The notes under the pieces: generated by a model
Told to the model about the DNA's origin: nothing
Database searches by the model: none
The model's input: the letters and a program-made list of their open reading frames with translations, nothing else
Made by a program: the position numbers and the translations under genes
Source: Candidatus Symbiothrix sp.
GTDB lineage: Bacteria; Bacteroidota; Bacteroidia; Bacteroidales; Azobacteroidaceae
Assembly: GCA_031284765.1 (NCBI GenBank)
Contig: JAITXK010000203.1
Coordinates: 1 to 7,984 of the forward strand
DNA: 7,984 bases
Direction of reading: 5' to 3'
Shown: positions 1-6,925 of the stretch, piece after piece
Layout of the letters: each line of letters begins with the position of its first letter
Numbering within the stretch: position 1 is the stretch's first letter

Positions 1-363
1 GCGTCCCTGTTACAACCCGCTACACCGGCAAGCTACGGGATCGAATTTCTGGACTACAAAATGAGCATCCAAACGGTCAATACTTTGGATGAAGCCCTGC
101 AACATATTCATCAATACAGCTCCAAACACAGTGAATGTATCCTTACGGATAATCCGGATCACATCGCACTCTTCGAGAAAAGAGTGGATGCTGCTTGTGT
201 ATATTCCAACGCTTCCACCGCCTTCAGCGATGGCGCTCAATTCGGACTGGGCGCCGAAATTGGCATCAGCACACAAAAATTACATGCCAGAGGTCCGATG
301 GGATTGCAGGAATTGACCAGCTATAAATGGATTATCCAAGGAGAGGGACAAACACGAACATAA
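1..363 (+). CDS. proA: Glutamate-5-semialdehyde dehydrogenase (gamma-glutamyl phosphate reductase), C-terminal part
   Basis: This is the last 120 codons of proA; the 5' part, including the catalytic cysteine region, lies before the window. The enzyme reduces gamma-glutamyl phosphate to glutamate 5-semialdehyde with NADPH in the cytoplasm, the second step of proline synthesis. The frame is open from base 1 to a TAA at 361-363. The C-terminal hallmark of the family is clear: NASTAFSDGAQFGLGAEIGIS followed at once by T-Q-K-L-H-A-R-G-P-M-G-L-x-E-L-T-S-Y-K-W, with a short tail. An ATG at 61 is internal and not the start, because the reading frame and the family similarity continue upstream of it. 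It converges on the chorismatase-like gene, the two stop codons lying only 10 bp apart. Nothing links it functionally to the phosphate genes. Identity is confident. Confidence 0.96.
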   Translation, partial: ASLLQPATPASYGIEFLDYKMSIQTVNTLDEALQHIHQYSSKHSECILTDNPDHIALFEKRVDAACVYSNASTAFSDGAQFGLGAEIGISTQKLHARGPMGLQELTSYKWIIQGEGQTRT

Positions 364-373
364 CGGGAGGGGA

Positions 374-1507
374 TCAACTAAAAACAGCTTCGCCTTCTAT
401 TTCTACCAATAAATCGTCCCGGCAAACATCGGCCTGCACATATAAGACAGGAACGGCGGTTTGTTCTTCACAGATTTTTTGGACAGCAGGAATATCTTCC
501 TTGTTTTTAACATAACAACGGAGATAGCTATATTCCGGTTTTGAACGTTCAATACCTGCTGATTGAAGATTTTCCAGATCCATGAATTGCGACATATTGC
601 GAAGCGTAGTCCGGGTTTGTTCAGCAATATCATTCCCTCCAATCGTTTTTTCGCCGATGATGGAAGCCGTTCCCGAAATAAATGTCAATGCTTCGTTGGC
701 AGAAGCAAGGTATTTGGCTCGTTCAAACAACGGGGCTTTCTTGGTTTCATCGGCTTGGAAGGGAGAACCGACCAAAACCGCCTGTCCGTATTGAAAGGCA
801 TTGATTTGATTTGGATTGTTCAGGGCTTTTTCTATCACCGCATCCGCTTTTTTTACGGCATAAAAATCAATCGCAACCGTACCGTATTGCATTCCAATGC
901 CGGTAGCGGCGGGGTACATTCCATTGCTTTTATATTGACCGTAATAATATTGACGAATGTCGTTAAACACTTGGTAATGCTGGTAAAGGCAGTTTGCTTG
1001 CTGCACCGTTTGCAATATTTGCGGAATATAATTCCATTGGCGGACAATATCGTCCATCGTAAAACCTTCGGATGCCAACAGCGCTTGCATTTTTTCAAAC
1101 GCAAAAGCAGCCTGTTCGTGAAACGGCAGGTGTATATCTTCCGCACAAATTCCAAAAGCCCATATACTTTTTCCAAATGAATCTTCACAAGTCGTAAAAT
1201 GGATACCCTCCGTTGCTTTATGCCTCAAATTGTGACACGTATCGTGGGTCCAAACTTCAACGGCGATGCCTTCGCCCACAGGCTGGGCGATGCAGGCAAC
1301 CGGCAAGCAGTCGAAAAATTGCGAAACGGTTTGCCGGATCATTTGCCGTTTCGTACAAAAACCGGCATTATCGGAAGCTGAAATAAAAACAGTAATACCC
1401 ATGAGAGCTTGTAACGAATACCTTTTTTGCAGTTGGGCTGCAAGCATCGCAACCGTATCTGCAAAATGGCTTTGTTGCTCTATATAAAAATACTTTCGCT
1501 TAAACAT
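374..1507 (-). CDS. Chorismatase-family protein (FkbO/Hyg5/XanB2-like, Rid/YjgF fold)
   Basis: A 377-residue protein that I recognise as a member of the chorismatase family, whose members hydrolyse chorismate to pyruvate plus a dihydroxy-cyclohexadiene acid or a hydroxybenzoate. Visible family features are AQP plus AVEVW near 74-86, VRQWNYIPQI at 155-164, YQVFNDIR at 178-185, PAATGIGM at 199-206 and FISGTASIIGEKT at 276-288, in a C-terminal Rid-like domain. At the end, C362 and E369 lie in CRDDLLVE. Their seven-residue spacing equals that of the Cys/Glu active-site pair of Hyg5 (C327/E334, from memory), a 3-hydroxybenzoate-forming enzyme. It has no signal peptide or membrane segment, so it is probably cytoplasmic. 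The start ATG (1505-1507) lies 17 bp after the phosphoesterase stop, so it is probably the last gene of the phosphate operon. The family call is fairly sure; the exact product is not. Automated annotation might call it a Rid-family or endoribonuclease L-PSP-like protein. Confidence 0.78.
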   Translation of the reverse strand: MFKRKYFYIEQQSHFADTVAMLAAQLQKRYSLQALMGITVFISASDNAGFCTKRQMIRQTVSQFFDCLPVACIAQPVGEGIAVEVWTHDTCHNLRHKATEGIHFTTCEDSFGKSIWAFGICAEDIHLPFHEQAAFAFEKMQALLASEGFTMDDIVRQWNYIPQILQTVQQANCLYQHYQVFNDIRQYYYGQYKSNGMYPAATGIGMQYGTVAIDFYAVKKADAVIEKALNNPNQINAFQYGQAVLVGSPFQADETKKAPLFERAKYLASANEALTFISGTASIIGEKTIGGNDIAEQTRTTLRNMSQFMDLENLQSAGIERSKPEYSYLRCYVKNKEDIPAVQKICEEQTAVPVLYVQADVCRDDLLVEIEGEAVFS

Positions 1508-1524
1508 ACAGGAACGGATCTCTT

Positions 1525-2649
1525 TTATTTGGAAAAAGTCAAATGAAAAACAACTATTTCAGATTGCGTACCGATGCGGAACGGAGGCCCCCACAACCCC
1601 AAGCCTGACGACACATAGACCTGCGTTGCACCTTTTTTCAAATAGCCGTAACTATTTTCAAAGAGCTTATCAACCAAGTAATTGAAAGGCCACATTTGTC
1701 CGTGATGCGTATGTCCCGAAACTTGCAGGTCGATTGCTTCCTGTTCTGCTTCTTCCAGCAAATACGGTTCATGATCTATCAATAGCAAGGCTTGTGAAGG
1801 GTCGGTTTGCGCCGTCAATGATTTCAGGGATTGCCGGCGGGGATTGCCCTGCTTGTCATCGCGACCGATGATCCAAAAGCTATCGTTTATGTGGGCAACG
1901 CTGTCAATCAATACGTTGATTTTCGTATTGCGCAAGAACTTCACACTGCCTTCGATACCGCTCAGGTATTCGTGATTGCCTAAACACATATATACTCCTA
2001 ACGGCGCTTGCAGTTGGTCAAGTTCTTCATTCATCTTTTTTTGTTCCAATGGACGGACATTATTGTCCACCACATCGCCTGCAATCAGGATCAAATCGGC
2101 TTGTTGTGCGTTTATGAATTGCACGTACTGTTGCAGCCGTTTTTTATCAATGGATACACCCAAGTGCAAATCACTGAATACCAATACGTCCAACTTGGAG
2201 TATTGGACACCGGATTTATGAATTACAATCTCTTTTTCCACCACCTCCGGATGCAAAAACCGGTAATAACCATACATCAACACTCCCGAAACCAAGATAT
2301 AACCCGCAACAACCTGCACACGATAAACGCGGATCGTTGACTTGCGCTTGACAAACCAACGAATCAATCCTCGAATGAGATCGGTAATGACAAACCAAAT
2401 CGTCAAGTAAAGCATGAATCCCAGCCACACAATACCCAAACGGTATAAGATCGTTTGTATGGGCAACGCAATCGCATTGCGACCCAACATGGCAACTAAA
2501 AATGAAGCATAAAACAGGAAGAAAAGAACACTGTAGCCCCCTCTAACCGGCGACAGTTTCGGGATCGTTTTCCATCCACGATAAAAAAGATAGCCATTTA
2601 TCAAGGTATAAATGACAAAAACCATCATAAAAAAAACCATATTATTCAT
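1525..2649 (-). CDS. Membrane-anchored calcineurin-like metallophosphoesterase
   Basis: A 374-residue two-metal phosphoesterase with about four N-terminal membrane helices (roughly 5-23, 40-57, 71-92, 112-130) and a C-terminal catalytic domain. All metal-ligand motifs are present: S-D-L-H (D160, H162), G-D-V-V-D (D192, D195), G-N-H-E (N225, H226), D-H (H293) and G-H-T-H-H-G-Q (312-318). The loops after helices 1 and 3 are rich in Lys/Arg (24-36 and 93-110). By the positive-inside rule this places the catalytic domain in the periplasm. The layout resembles YkuE/YaeI-type membrane phosphoesterases; the substrate is unknown. Its ATG directly follows the TAA of the histidine kinase gene (TAAATG), so translation is probably coupled; M4 is an alternative start. 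The position just after phoB/phoR genes suggests a role in releasing phosphate from organic esters, which is inference. Confidence 0.87.
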   Translation of the reverse strand: MNNMVFFMMVFVIYTLINGYLFYRGWKTIPKLSPVRGGYSVLFFLFYASFLVAMLGRNAIALPIQTILYRLGIVWLGFMLYLTIWFVITDLIRGLIRWFVKRKSTIRVYRVQVVAGYILVSGVLMYGYYRFLHPEVVEKEIVIHKSGVQYSKLDVLVFSDLHLGVSIDKKRLQQYVQFINAQQADLILIAGDVVDNNVRPLEQKKMNEELDQLQAPLGVYMCLGNHEYLSGIEGSVKFLRNTKINVLIDSVAHINDSFWIIGRDDKQGNPRRQSLKSLTAQTDPSQALLLIDHEPYLLEEAEQEAIDLQVSGHTHHGQMWPFNYLVDKLFENSYGYLKKGATQVYVSSGLGLWGPPFRIGTQSEIVVFHLTFSK

Positions 2650-3990
2650 TTATTGTTTTCTAAGGGTAAATAAAAATTCCAAACCACCACCGGCACGGTT
2701 TTGAGCATAAATCGCCCCTTGATGAAAGGCGACCGCCGCTTTTACAATCGATAAACCCAGTCCCGAACCGCCTGTTTCGCGTGTTCGTCCCGGATTAATC
2801 CGGTAAAACCGCTCAAAGATACGATTAAAATGGATTTCTTCAATCCCTTTTCCATCATCGGCAAAAGAAAAATAATAGTAATGTCCCGATTCCATGTAAT
2901 TGCAAATACTGATGGTTACGTTGTTGCCGGCATATTTAATGGCATTTTCCGTTAAATTCCTGAAAATGGAATAGAGCAAAACCGTATTTCCTTGAATGCA
3001 AAGATCTTCATTGATGGACAAGTGGATGGTACAATGATTCTTTTCCAAAATCTCTTTCATGTCTATCTCAATCATGTCTTTCAATAACGAATGAAGATTG
3101 ACTTGTTCCAAAGAATAATATTGCGGCGCAGTATCGGTTTTGGACAAGATGGTCGTATCCTGAATAATCTTGGAAAGGCGGATGACTTGCGAATATGCAC
3201 GTTCCAAAAACTCTTTGCTTTTATCGGCCGCGAGCTTGGGATGTTCCAGCAAGGTTTCCAGATAACCGCTCACAACCGTCACGGGAGTGCGCAGTTCATG
3301 GGCGATATTGCTGATCATCACCACCTGATCAATCTGATTGATTTCATCATCATCCAGTTTTTGAAGCATAATCTCAAACGTTTTGTCATCGAAAAGCATG
3401 ACTTTCAGGAAGAACGACAATCCATGGGAATCCAGCCGGTCGGTATAGATGTTTTTGCCTCCGTTATGCTGAAGAAACTGCACGACCGAAGCGAATATTT
3501 CTCTGTCAAATAGTTTGCAAACATCAAAGGTACGGGTATCCAACAATGTATTCAGGTATTGGATAAAATGGGAATTGGCATATATTTCCTTATAATCGGA
3601 CGTAAAATACGCCAAACCGACGTCCGAGGTTTGGATATGAATAATCAATTTATTTCTTTCGGCTTCTATGTTTTTTCGATGTTCGATTAATTGTTTATAC
3701 ATCTCCTGAATCATCATTTGGACTTCCGCCGCTTCGCTATCCAGAGACATAATAATATCGGGAAGACGGTCGTTGTTGCGAATATAGGAAATATAATACT
3801 TCAGGTTGTGAATCGAATTAATGAAATGATGATACGCCTTCACCGTCAAAAAGATCATAAGTAACATCACTAAACCAATCAAACCGCACACAATCGGGTT
3901 GGGCTTCAAGGCAACAATCAGCACAACGGTAAACAAAGCCGGAATACCGAAACTGTAGATATAAATACAATGTCTGAGTCTAATTTTCAT
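2650..3990 (-). CDS. phoR: PhoR-like sensor histidine kinase
   Basis: A 446-residue membrane histidine kinase, presumed partner of the response regulator encoded just upstream. Two helices (about 8-28 and 32-50) are separated by only about three residues, so there is essentially no periplasmic sensor domain, as in E. coli PhoR. A linker and coiled region (about 54-110) leads to a PAS-like segment (about 112-210). The catalytic core follows: H-box NIAHELRTPVT with phospho-accepting H231, N-box NLTENAIKYA (345-354), G1 DDGKGI (378-383), F-box IFERFYRI (391-398) and G2 GGSGLGLS (407-414). I chose the ATG at 3988-3990, which overlaps the regulator gene by 11 bp and begins MKIRLRH directly before helix 1. 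A longer frame reaches an ATG at 4063-4065 but would overlap the regulator by 86 bp. The name rests on neighbours and architecture. Confidence 0.88.
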   Translation of the reverse strand: MKIRLRHCIYIYSFGIPALFTVVLIVALKPNPIVCGLIGLVMLLMIFLTVKAYHHFINSIHNLKYYISYIRNNDRLPDIIMSLDSEAAEVQMMIQEMYKQLIEHRKNIEAERNKLIIHIQTSDVGLAYFTSDYKEIYANSHFIQYLNTLLDTRTFDVCKLFDREIFASVVQFLQHNGGKNIYTDRLDSHGLSFFLKVMLFDDKTFEIMLQKLDDDEINQIDQVVMISNIAHELRTPVTVVSGYLETLLEHPKLAADKSKEFLERAYSQVIRLSKIIQDTTILSKTDTAPQYYSLEQVNLHSLLKDMIEIDMKEILEKNHCTIHLSINEDLCIQGNTVLLYSIFRNLTENAIKYAGNNVTISICNYMESGHYYYFSFADDGKGIEEIHFNRIFERFYRINPGRTRETGGSGLGLSIVKAAVAFHQGAIYAQNRAGGGLEFLFTLRKQ

Positions 3991-4687
3991 TGTGAGCAAG
4001 AATGGCCGAATCATTGAACGAGTAACCGTAACCTGAACGATTGTAAATGCAAGCGCTGTACTCATTCAGTTTTTTCCGTAAGCGAGCGACATGAACATCC
4101 ACGGTGCGTTCCAAGACATAACTTTGGTCGGGCCATACGGATTTCAGAATTTCAATACGTGTAAATACTTTTTGCGGGTTTTGCATCAACAGGTGCAATA
4201 ATTCATACTCTGTTTTAGTGATTGGAATGGATTGCCCCTTGATTTCCAATTCTTTCGATATCAAATTTAATTTGAGGCCGCAGATTTCGATCACATCTTT
4301 CCGTACGGTATTGATGCCGGGCTGTTCTCTACGCAGAATCGCTTTCACGCGGGCAATGACTTCTTTGATGGAAAAAGGCTTGGAAATATAATCATCGCCT
4401 CCAACGGAAAAACCGGTCAGTAAATCGTTTTCCGTTCCCTTGGCCGTCAAAAAGACAATGGGTATCTGAACATTTTCCTTTCTCAATTTCTCGGCAACGT
4501 GAAATCCGGAAATTCCACCCATCATTACATCCAGCAAGATTAGTTGATGCTCATCGGAAATCCGCGCCAAAGCTTCTTCACCCGAAGCCGCCGTATCGAT
4601 TATGTATCCTTCATTCTCCAAATTGAATTGTAGAATTTCACGAATACTTTCTTCATCATCTACTACTAACAATTTTGCTTTAGCCAT
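3980..4687 (-). CDS. phoB: PhoB-like response regulator, OmpR family
   Basis: A 235-residue two-domain regulator. The receiver domain (about 4-118) has the acidic pocket D10/D11, phospho-acceptor D53 in LLLDVMM, the switch threonine T81 in FLTAK and K103 in SKPF, so it should be phosphorylated normally. The C-terminal winged helix (about 130-228) has the OmpR-family recognition-helix pattern R-T-V-D-V-H-V-A-R-L-R-K-K-L and ends with a wing containing R-S-G-Y-G-Y-S-F. It would bind direct-repeat operators when phosphorylated by the adjacent kinase. The gene begins 20 bp after phoU and overlaps the kinase start by 11 bp. Family and domain calls are sure. Naming it PhoB is an inference from lying between phoU and a PhoR-like kinase. 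Confidence 0.9.
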   Translation of the reverse strand: MAKAKLLVVDDEESIREILQFNLENEGYIIDTAASGEEALARISDEHQLILLDVMMGGISGFHVAEKLRKENVQIPIVFLTAKGTENDLLTGFSVGGDDYISKPFSIKEVIARVKAILRREQPGINTVRKDVIEICGLKLNLISKELEIKGQSIPITKTEYELLHLLMQNPQKVFTRIEILKSVWPDQSYVLERTVDVHVARLRKKLNEYSACIYNRSGYGYSFNDSAILAHNEN

Positions 4688-4707
4688 TTAAATCTTGCTT
4701 TTCCAGA

Positions 4708-5361
4708 TTATTTATGTCGGACATCAATCCCTTCAAATGCAAAAATAGCTAATTTTAGAATATCAAAGACATTATCTTCGATTTTTTTTATTAAACGGGC
4801 GATAAAACTGATGGCTACAATATTGGTCAGTTCTTGTTTCGTCAGAGGAATCTCTTGAAATGCGTTCACAATATTTTCGGATACTTCTTTCAACATTTTT
4901 TCAAGAAATACTTCTTTGTCAAGCAGTTGATGTACTTGCTCTTTATCGTTTTTCAGGAAAGCAATCAAAACGGTATTACAAAACAGTTTGATAGATATCA
5001 GCATATTTCTCAAAACAGTTTTAAAATAGGCATAATCAGACGAATTCAAATCGGCGTCCTGTATATGATCGGTAATATTCATCAACACATTGCCGGTTTG
5101 CTCCAAAAAAAGAATGACTTCGTAAGACGCCAAGGTTTTGCGGAACATGGAAGCTTTCGGCATTTGCAGAATCATAACCATCAACACTGTTTGGGTGATG
5201 GCCGTATCCAACCGGTTTATATGCTCTTCATTCTCTTGGAGTTGTTGGTACACGGATTCTTGAAATCCATTCATGATCAATTCATCCACAAGCTCGAATT
5301 GCTGGATAACAATAGCCAAGAGCGATTCTATTTGAGCATCTATATTCACCGGTTGCATCAT
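4708..5361 (-). CDS. phoU: PhoU-like phosphate signalling regulator with degenerate metal motifs
   Basis: A 217-residue, all-helical protein with two PhoU-type repeats (about 10-100 and 110-212). PhoU normally links the Pst transporter to the PhoR kinase at the membrane and restrains the Pho response when phosphate is plentiful. Canonical repeats carry an E-R-x-x-D-x-x-x-N-I metal-binding signature. Here repeat 1 reads E87-Q-T-G-N91-V-L-M-N95-I, with Asp replaced by Asn. Repeat 2 reads K192-K-I-E-D196-N-V-F-D-I, with the leading Glu replaced by Lys. Bound metal clusters may therefore be reduced or absent. The length matches the family. The gene opens with two ATGs (5361 or 5358), 6 bp after the pstB stop. 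Identity rests on the fold pattern plus position; similarity to well-studied PhoU is distant. Confidence 0.82.
   Translation of the reverse strand: MMQPVNIDAQIESLLAIVIQQFELVDELIMNGFQESVYQQLQENEEHINRLDTAITQTVLMVMILQMPKASMFRKTLASYEVILFLEQTGNVLMNITDHIQDADLNSSDYAYFKTVLRNMLISIKLFCNTVLIAFLKNDKEQVHQLLDKEVFLEKMLKEVSENIVNAFQEIPLTKQELTNIVAISFIARLIKKIEDNVFDILKLAIFAFEGIDVRHK
4740..4767 (-). promoter_or_regulatory. Possible internal promoter ahead of the phoB-like gene
   Basis: Inside the 3' end of phoU the - strand reads TTTG (4767-4764), 16 bp, then TATTTTTG (4747-4740), matching the Bacteroidota -33/-7 pattern with a slightly short spacer. It lies 52 bp upstream of the regulator start codon and could supply extra phoB/phoR transcript. 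Such matches arise easily by chance in A/T-rich DNA. Confidence 0.22.
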
Positions 5362-5367
5362 TACACA

Positions 5368-6129
5368 TTAAATTTGATGGTTGATATATTTTTCAGTACG
5401 CCTGTCTTCAGGCATTAAAAACAATTTGGAGGTTGTATCGTATTCAACGATTTCCCCATTTTCCAGATACATGGTATAATCGGACACCAGAGTAGCCCGC
5501 GTCGGATAATGCGTAGAAACCAAGACCGTGGTATTACCCATTAACTGTTTGAGCAGATTAATGATTTTTTCGGTATAAATGGTATTGAGCAGGATCGTCG
5601 GCTCGTCCATCAACAAAACTTCAGGCCGGAGCGCCATGGTGCGGGCAATACACAAGCACTGTTGCTGTCCGACCGACAAAAAATCAGGTTTGCGGAAAAG
5701 GTCGTCTTTCAGTTCATTCCATAAATCCAGTTGACGCAAATTGGTTTCCACAAGGACATCGGCTTCCGATTTGGAAAGGCGAATAGCATTCAATTTATAT
5801 CCTGCAATCACATTATCGTAAATACTCCAATGAAAAAAAACATTGGGTTTGGAAAAGACCATTCCCACTCTCCTCCGCAACGTATCGAGCGGCATTTGAA
5901 AAATGCTCGCTCCACCCAATAGAATTTCCCCTGTGGTTTTAATCGAAGGCGATAATTCATTCAAACGGTTGATGGCGCTTAGCAATATATTTTTCCCTGA
6001 ATCCGGTGAGCCGATTATTGTCACCAATCTATTCGCTTTCACCGAAAATGATACTTGTTTTAACAAGGGTTGATTAAATACGCCGAAAACGTTTAAATCG
6101 TTGACTTCAAGTATGTATTCGTTTGTCAT
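5368..6129 (-). CDS. pstB: PstB-like ABC ATPase with several degenerate nucleotide-binding motifs
   Basis: A 253-residue protein that aligns with PstB, the cytoplasmic ATPase of the phosphate transporter, over its full length. Motifs compared with canonical PstB: Walker A GPSGCGKST is GSPDSGKN (40-47), so the Mg-binding Ser/Thr is N47. The Q-loop VFQKPNPF is VFSKPNVF (91-98), so Gln is S93. The signature LSGGQQQR is LSVGQQQC (151-158). The D-loop SALD is ILLN (179-182). Walker B LLMDE with catalytic E176 and the H-loop H207 in STHY are kept. The frame is intact, and the substitutions lie inside otherwise well-conserved segments, so sequencing errors or frameshifts are unlikely. Loss of two Mg-coordinating residues suggests weak or absent ATP hydrolysis. 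The gene overlaps the end of pstA by 23 bp and precedes phoU by 6 bp. Family assignment is confident; an active transport role is doubtful. Confidence 0.9.
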   Translation of the reverse strand: MTNEYILEVNDLNVFGVFNQPLLKQVSFSVKANRLVTIIGSPDSGKNILLSAINRLNELSPSIKTTGEILLGGASIFQMPLDTLRRRVGMVFSKPNVFFHWSIYDNVIAGYKLNAIRLSKSEADVLVETNLRQLDLWNELKDDLFRKPDFLSVGQQQCLCIARTMALRPEVLLMDEPTILLNTIYTEKIINLLKQLMGNTTVLVSTHYPTRATLVSDYTMYLENGEIVEYDTTSKLFLMPEDRRTEKYINHQI

Positions 6130-6925
6130 AAGTAGGATAAATTAATTGAGAAATAATATACAATACTGCAATCACGGCCATCAAAAATAAAGCACACGGC
6201 CAAACATACACCGTCATTGCCGGATCACGGAAAAAATCCCAAATCAACAGAGCCACCGTTATACTCGACCTGTCATCCGGATTCATCTGCTCAAGGCCGC
6301 AAACAGTAATAATTAAAGGCGTACAAACACCCATCAACTGCGCAAATGCCACCAAAATTTCCGACAGTATCGGTTTGTAAACTGCTGGAAACAATACCCG
6401 AGTGATAACCATAGAAGAAGATGCACCCAAAGCCAATCCGCTCTCTTTCAGTCCTGAAGGCAAATCTTCCAAGGATTGTATCGTACTATGCACTACCGAA
6501 GGCAATAACAGAATCACCATAGACACCCCTCCCGCAACAACCGAAAATTGATGAAAAGGTGCAACCAACCACAAAAAGACCACCATTCCTATCAAAATAT
6601 CCGGCATACCTGCAAAAATAGGATTCCAAACACCCAGACAGAGGGACAAATGCGAACGGGAATATTGCTGTACGTATAAACCGGCCAAAACACCCAAAGG
6701 AAGCGCCAACAGCAGCGTCAAGGAAAAGATGAGAACGCCACCGGACAAACCGTTTAGAATACCTTCTTGCTGCGTAAACAAATCCGTTTCGAAAAGATGC
6801 CGCGCTTTGCTAATCAATTGCCAAGCAATGATCAAAAACGGAAAAAGGGCAATGAAACAAAGCAAACCGGTCAATCCCTTGACTATCCGGCAACGCACGA
6901 TACGGTCCTGAGGGTGACTGTTCAT
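6107..6925 (-). CDS. pstA: PstA-like phosphate permease subunit with altered R-A-x-G-E-T motif
   Basis: A 272-residue inner-membrane protein with about six helices (near 18-38, 60-84, 101-121, 127-147, 186-208, 240-262). The PstA-like order is visible: NGLSGGVLIFSLTLLLALPLG, then a Q-Q-Y-S segment (86-89), then an F-A-G-M-P-D-I-L-I-G loop. The cytoplasmic coupling loop is E161-S-G-L-A-L-G-A, a weakened EAA motif. The usual R-A-x-G-E-T-A-P-L segment reads Q196-L-M-G-V200-C-T-P-L, so both the Arg and the Glu are gone. In E. coli PstA the corresponding arginine (Arg-220, from memory and alignment by eye) is needed for transport but not for repression of the Pho regulon. It starts in a 4-bp ATGA overlap with pstC. 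The paired subunit identity is good; transport competence is questionable. Confidence 0.85.
   Translation of the reverse strand: MNSHPQDRIVRCRIVKGLTGLLCFIALFPFLIIAWQLISKARHLFETDLFTQQEGILNGLSGGVLIFSLTLLLALPLGVLAGLYVQQYSRSHLSLCLGVWNPIFAGMPDILIGMVVFLWLVAPFHQFSVVAGGVSMVILLLPSVVHSTIQSLEDLPSGLKESGLALGASSSMVITRVLFPAVYKPILSEILVAFAQLMGVCTPLIITVCGLEQMNPDDRSSITVALLIWDFFRDPAMTVYVWPCALFLMAVIAVLYIISQLIYPTYDKRIHT

Noticed and set aside
563..1180. A 205-codon open frame on the + strand.
   Set aside because: It is antisense to the chorismatase-like gene, which has clear family motifs throughout. The + strand translation shows no recognisable motif and no promoter.
3091..3513. A 140-codon open frame on the + strand.
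   Set aside because: It is antisense to the kinase catalytic core, whose H-box falls within this interval. It has no independent coding evidence.
3991..4065. A longer kinase reading frame beginning at an ATG at 4063-4065.
   Set aside because: It would overlap the regulator gene by 86 bp and put 25 extra residues before the basic MKIRLRH segment that directly precedes the first membrane helix. The ATG at 3988-3990 gives a normal 11-bp overlap.
4834..5418. A 194-codon open frame on the + strand.
   Set aside because: It is antisense to phoU and the end of pstB. The translation is of low complexity (rich in His, Gln and Phe), as expected of a mirror frame.
5830..6005. That the altered PstB motifs result from frameshifts or base-call errors.
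   Set aside because: Conserved PstB residues lie on both sides in the same frame, and the codons for N47 and S93 were checked on the sequence. Several separate substitutions would all have to be errors.
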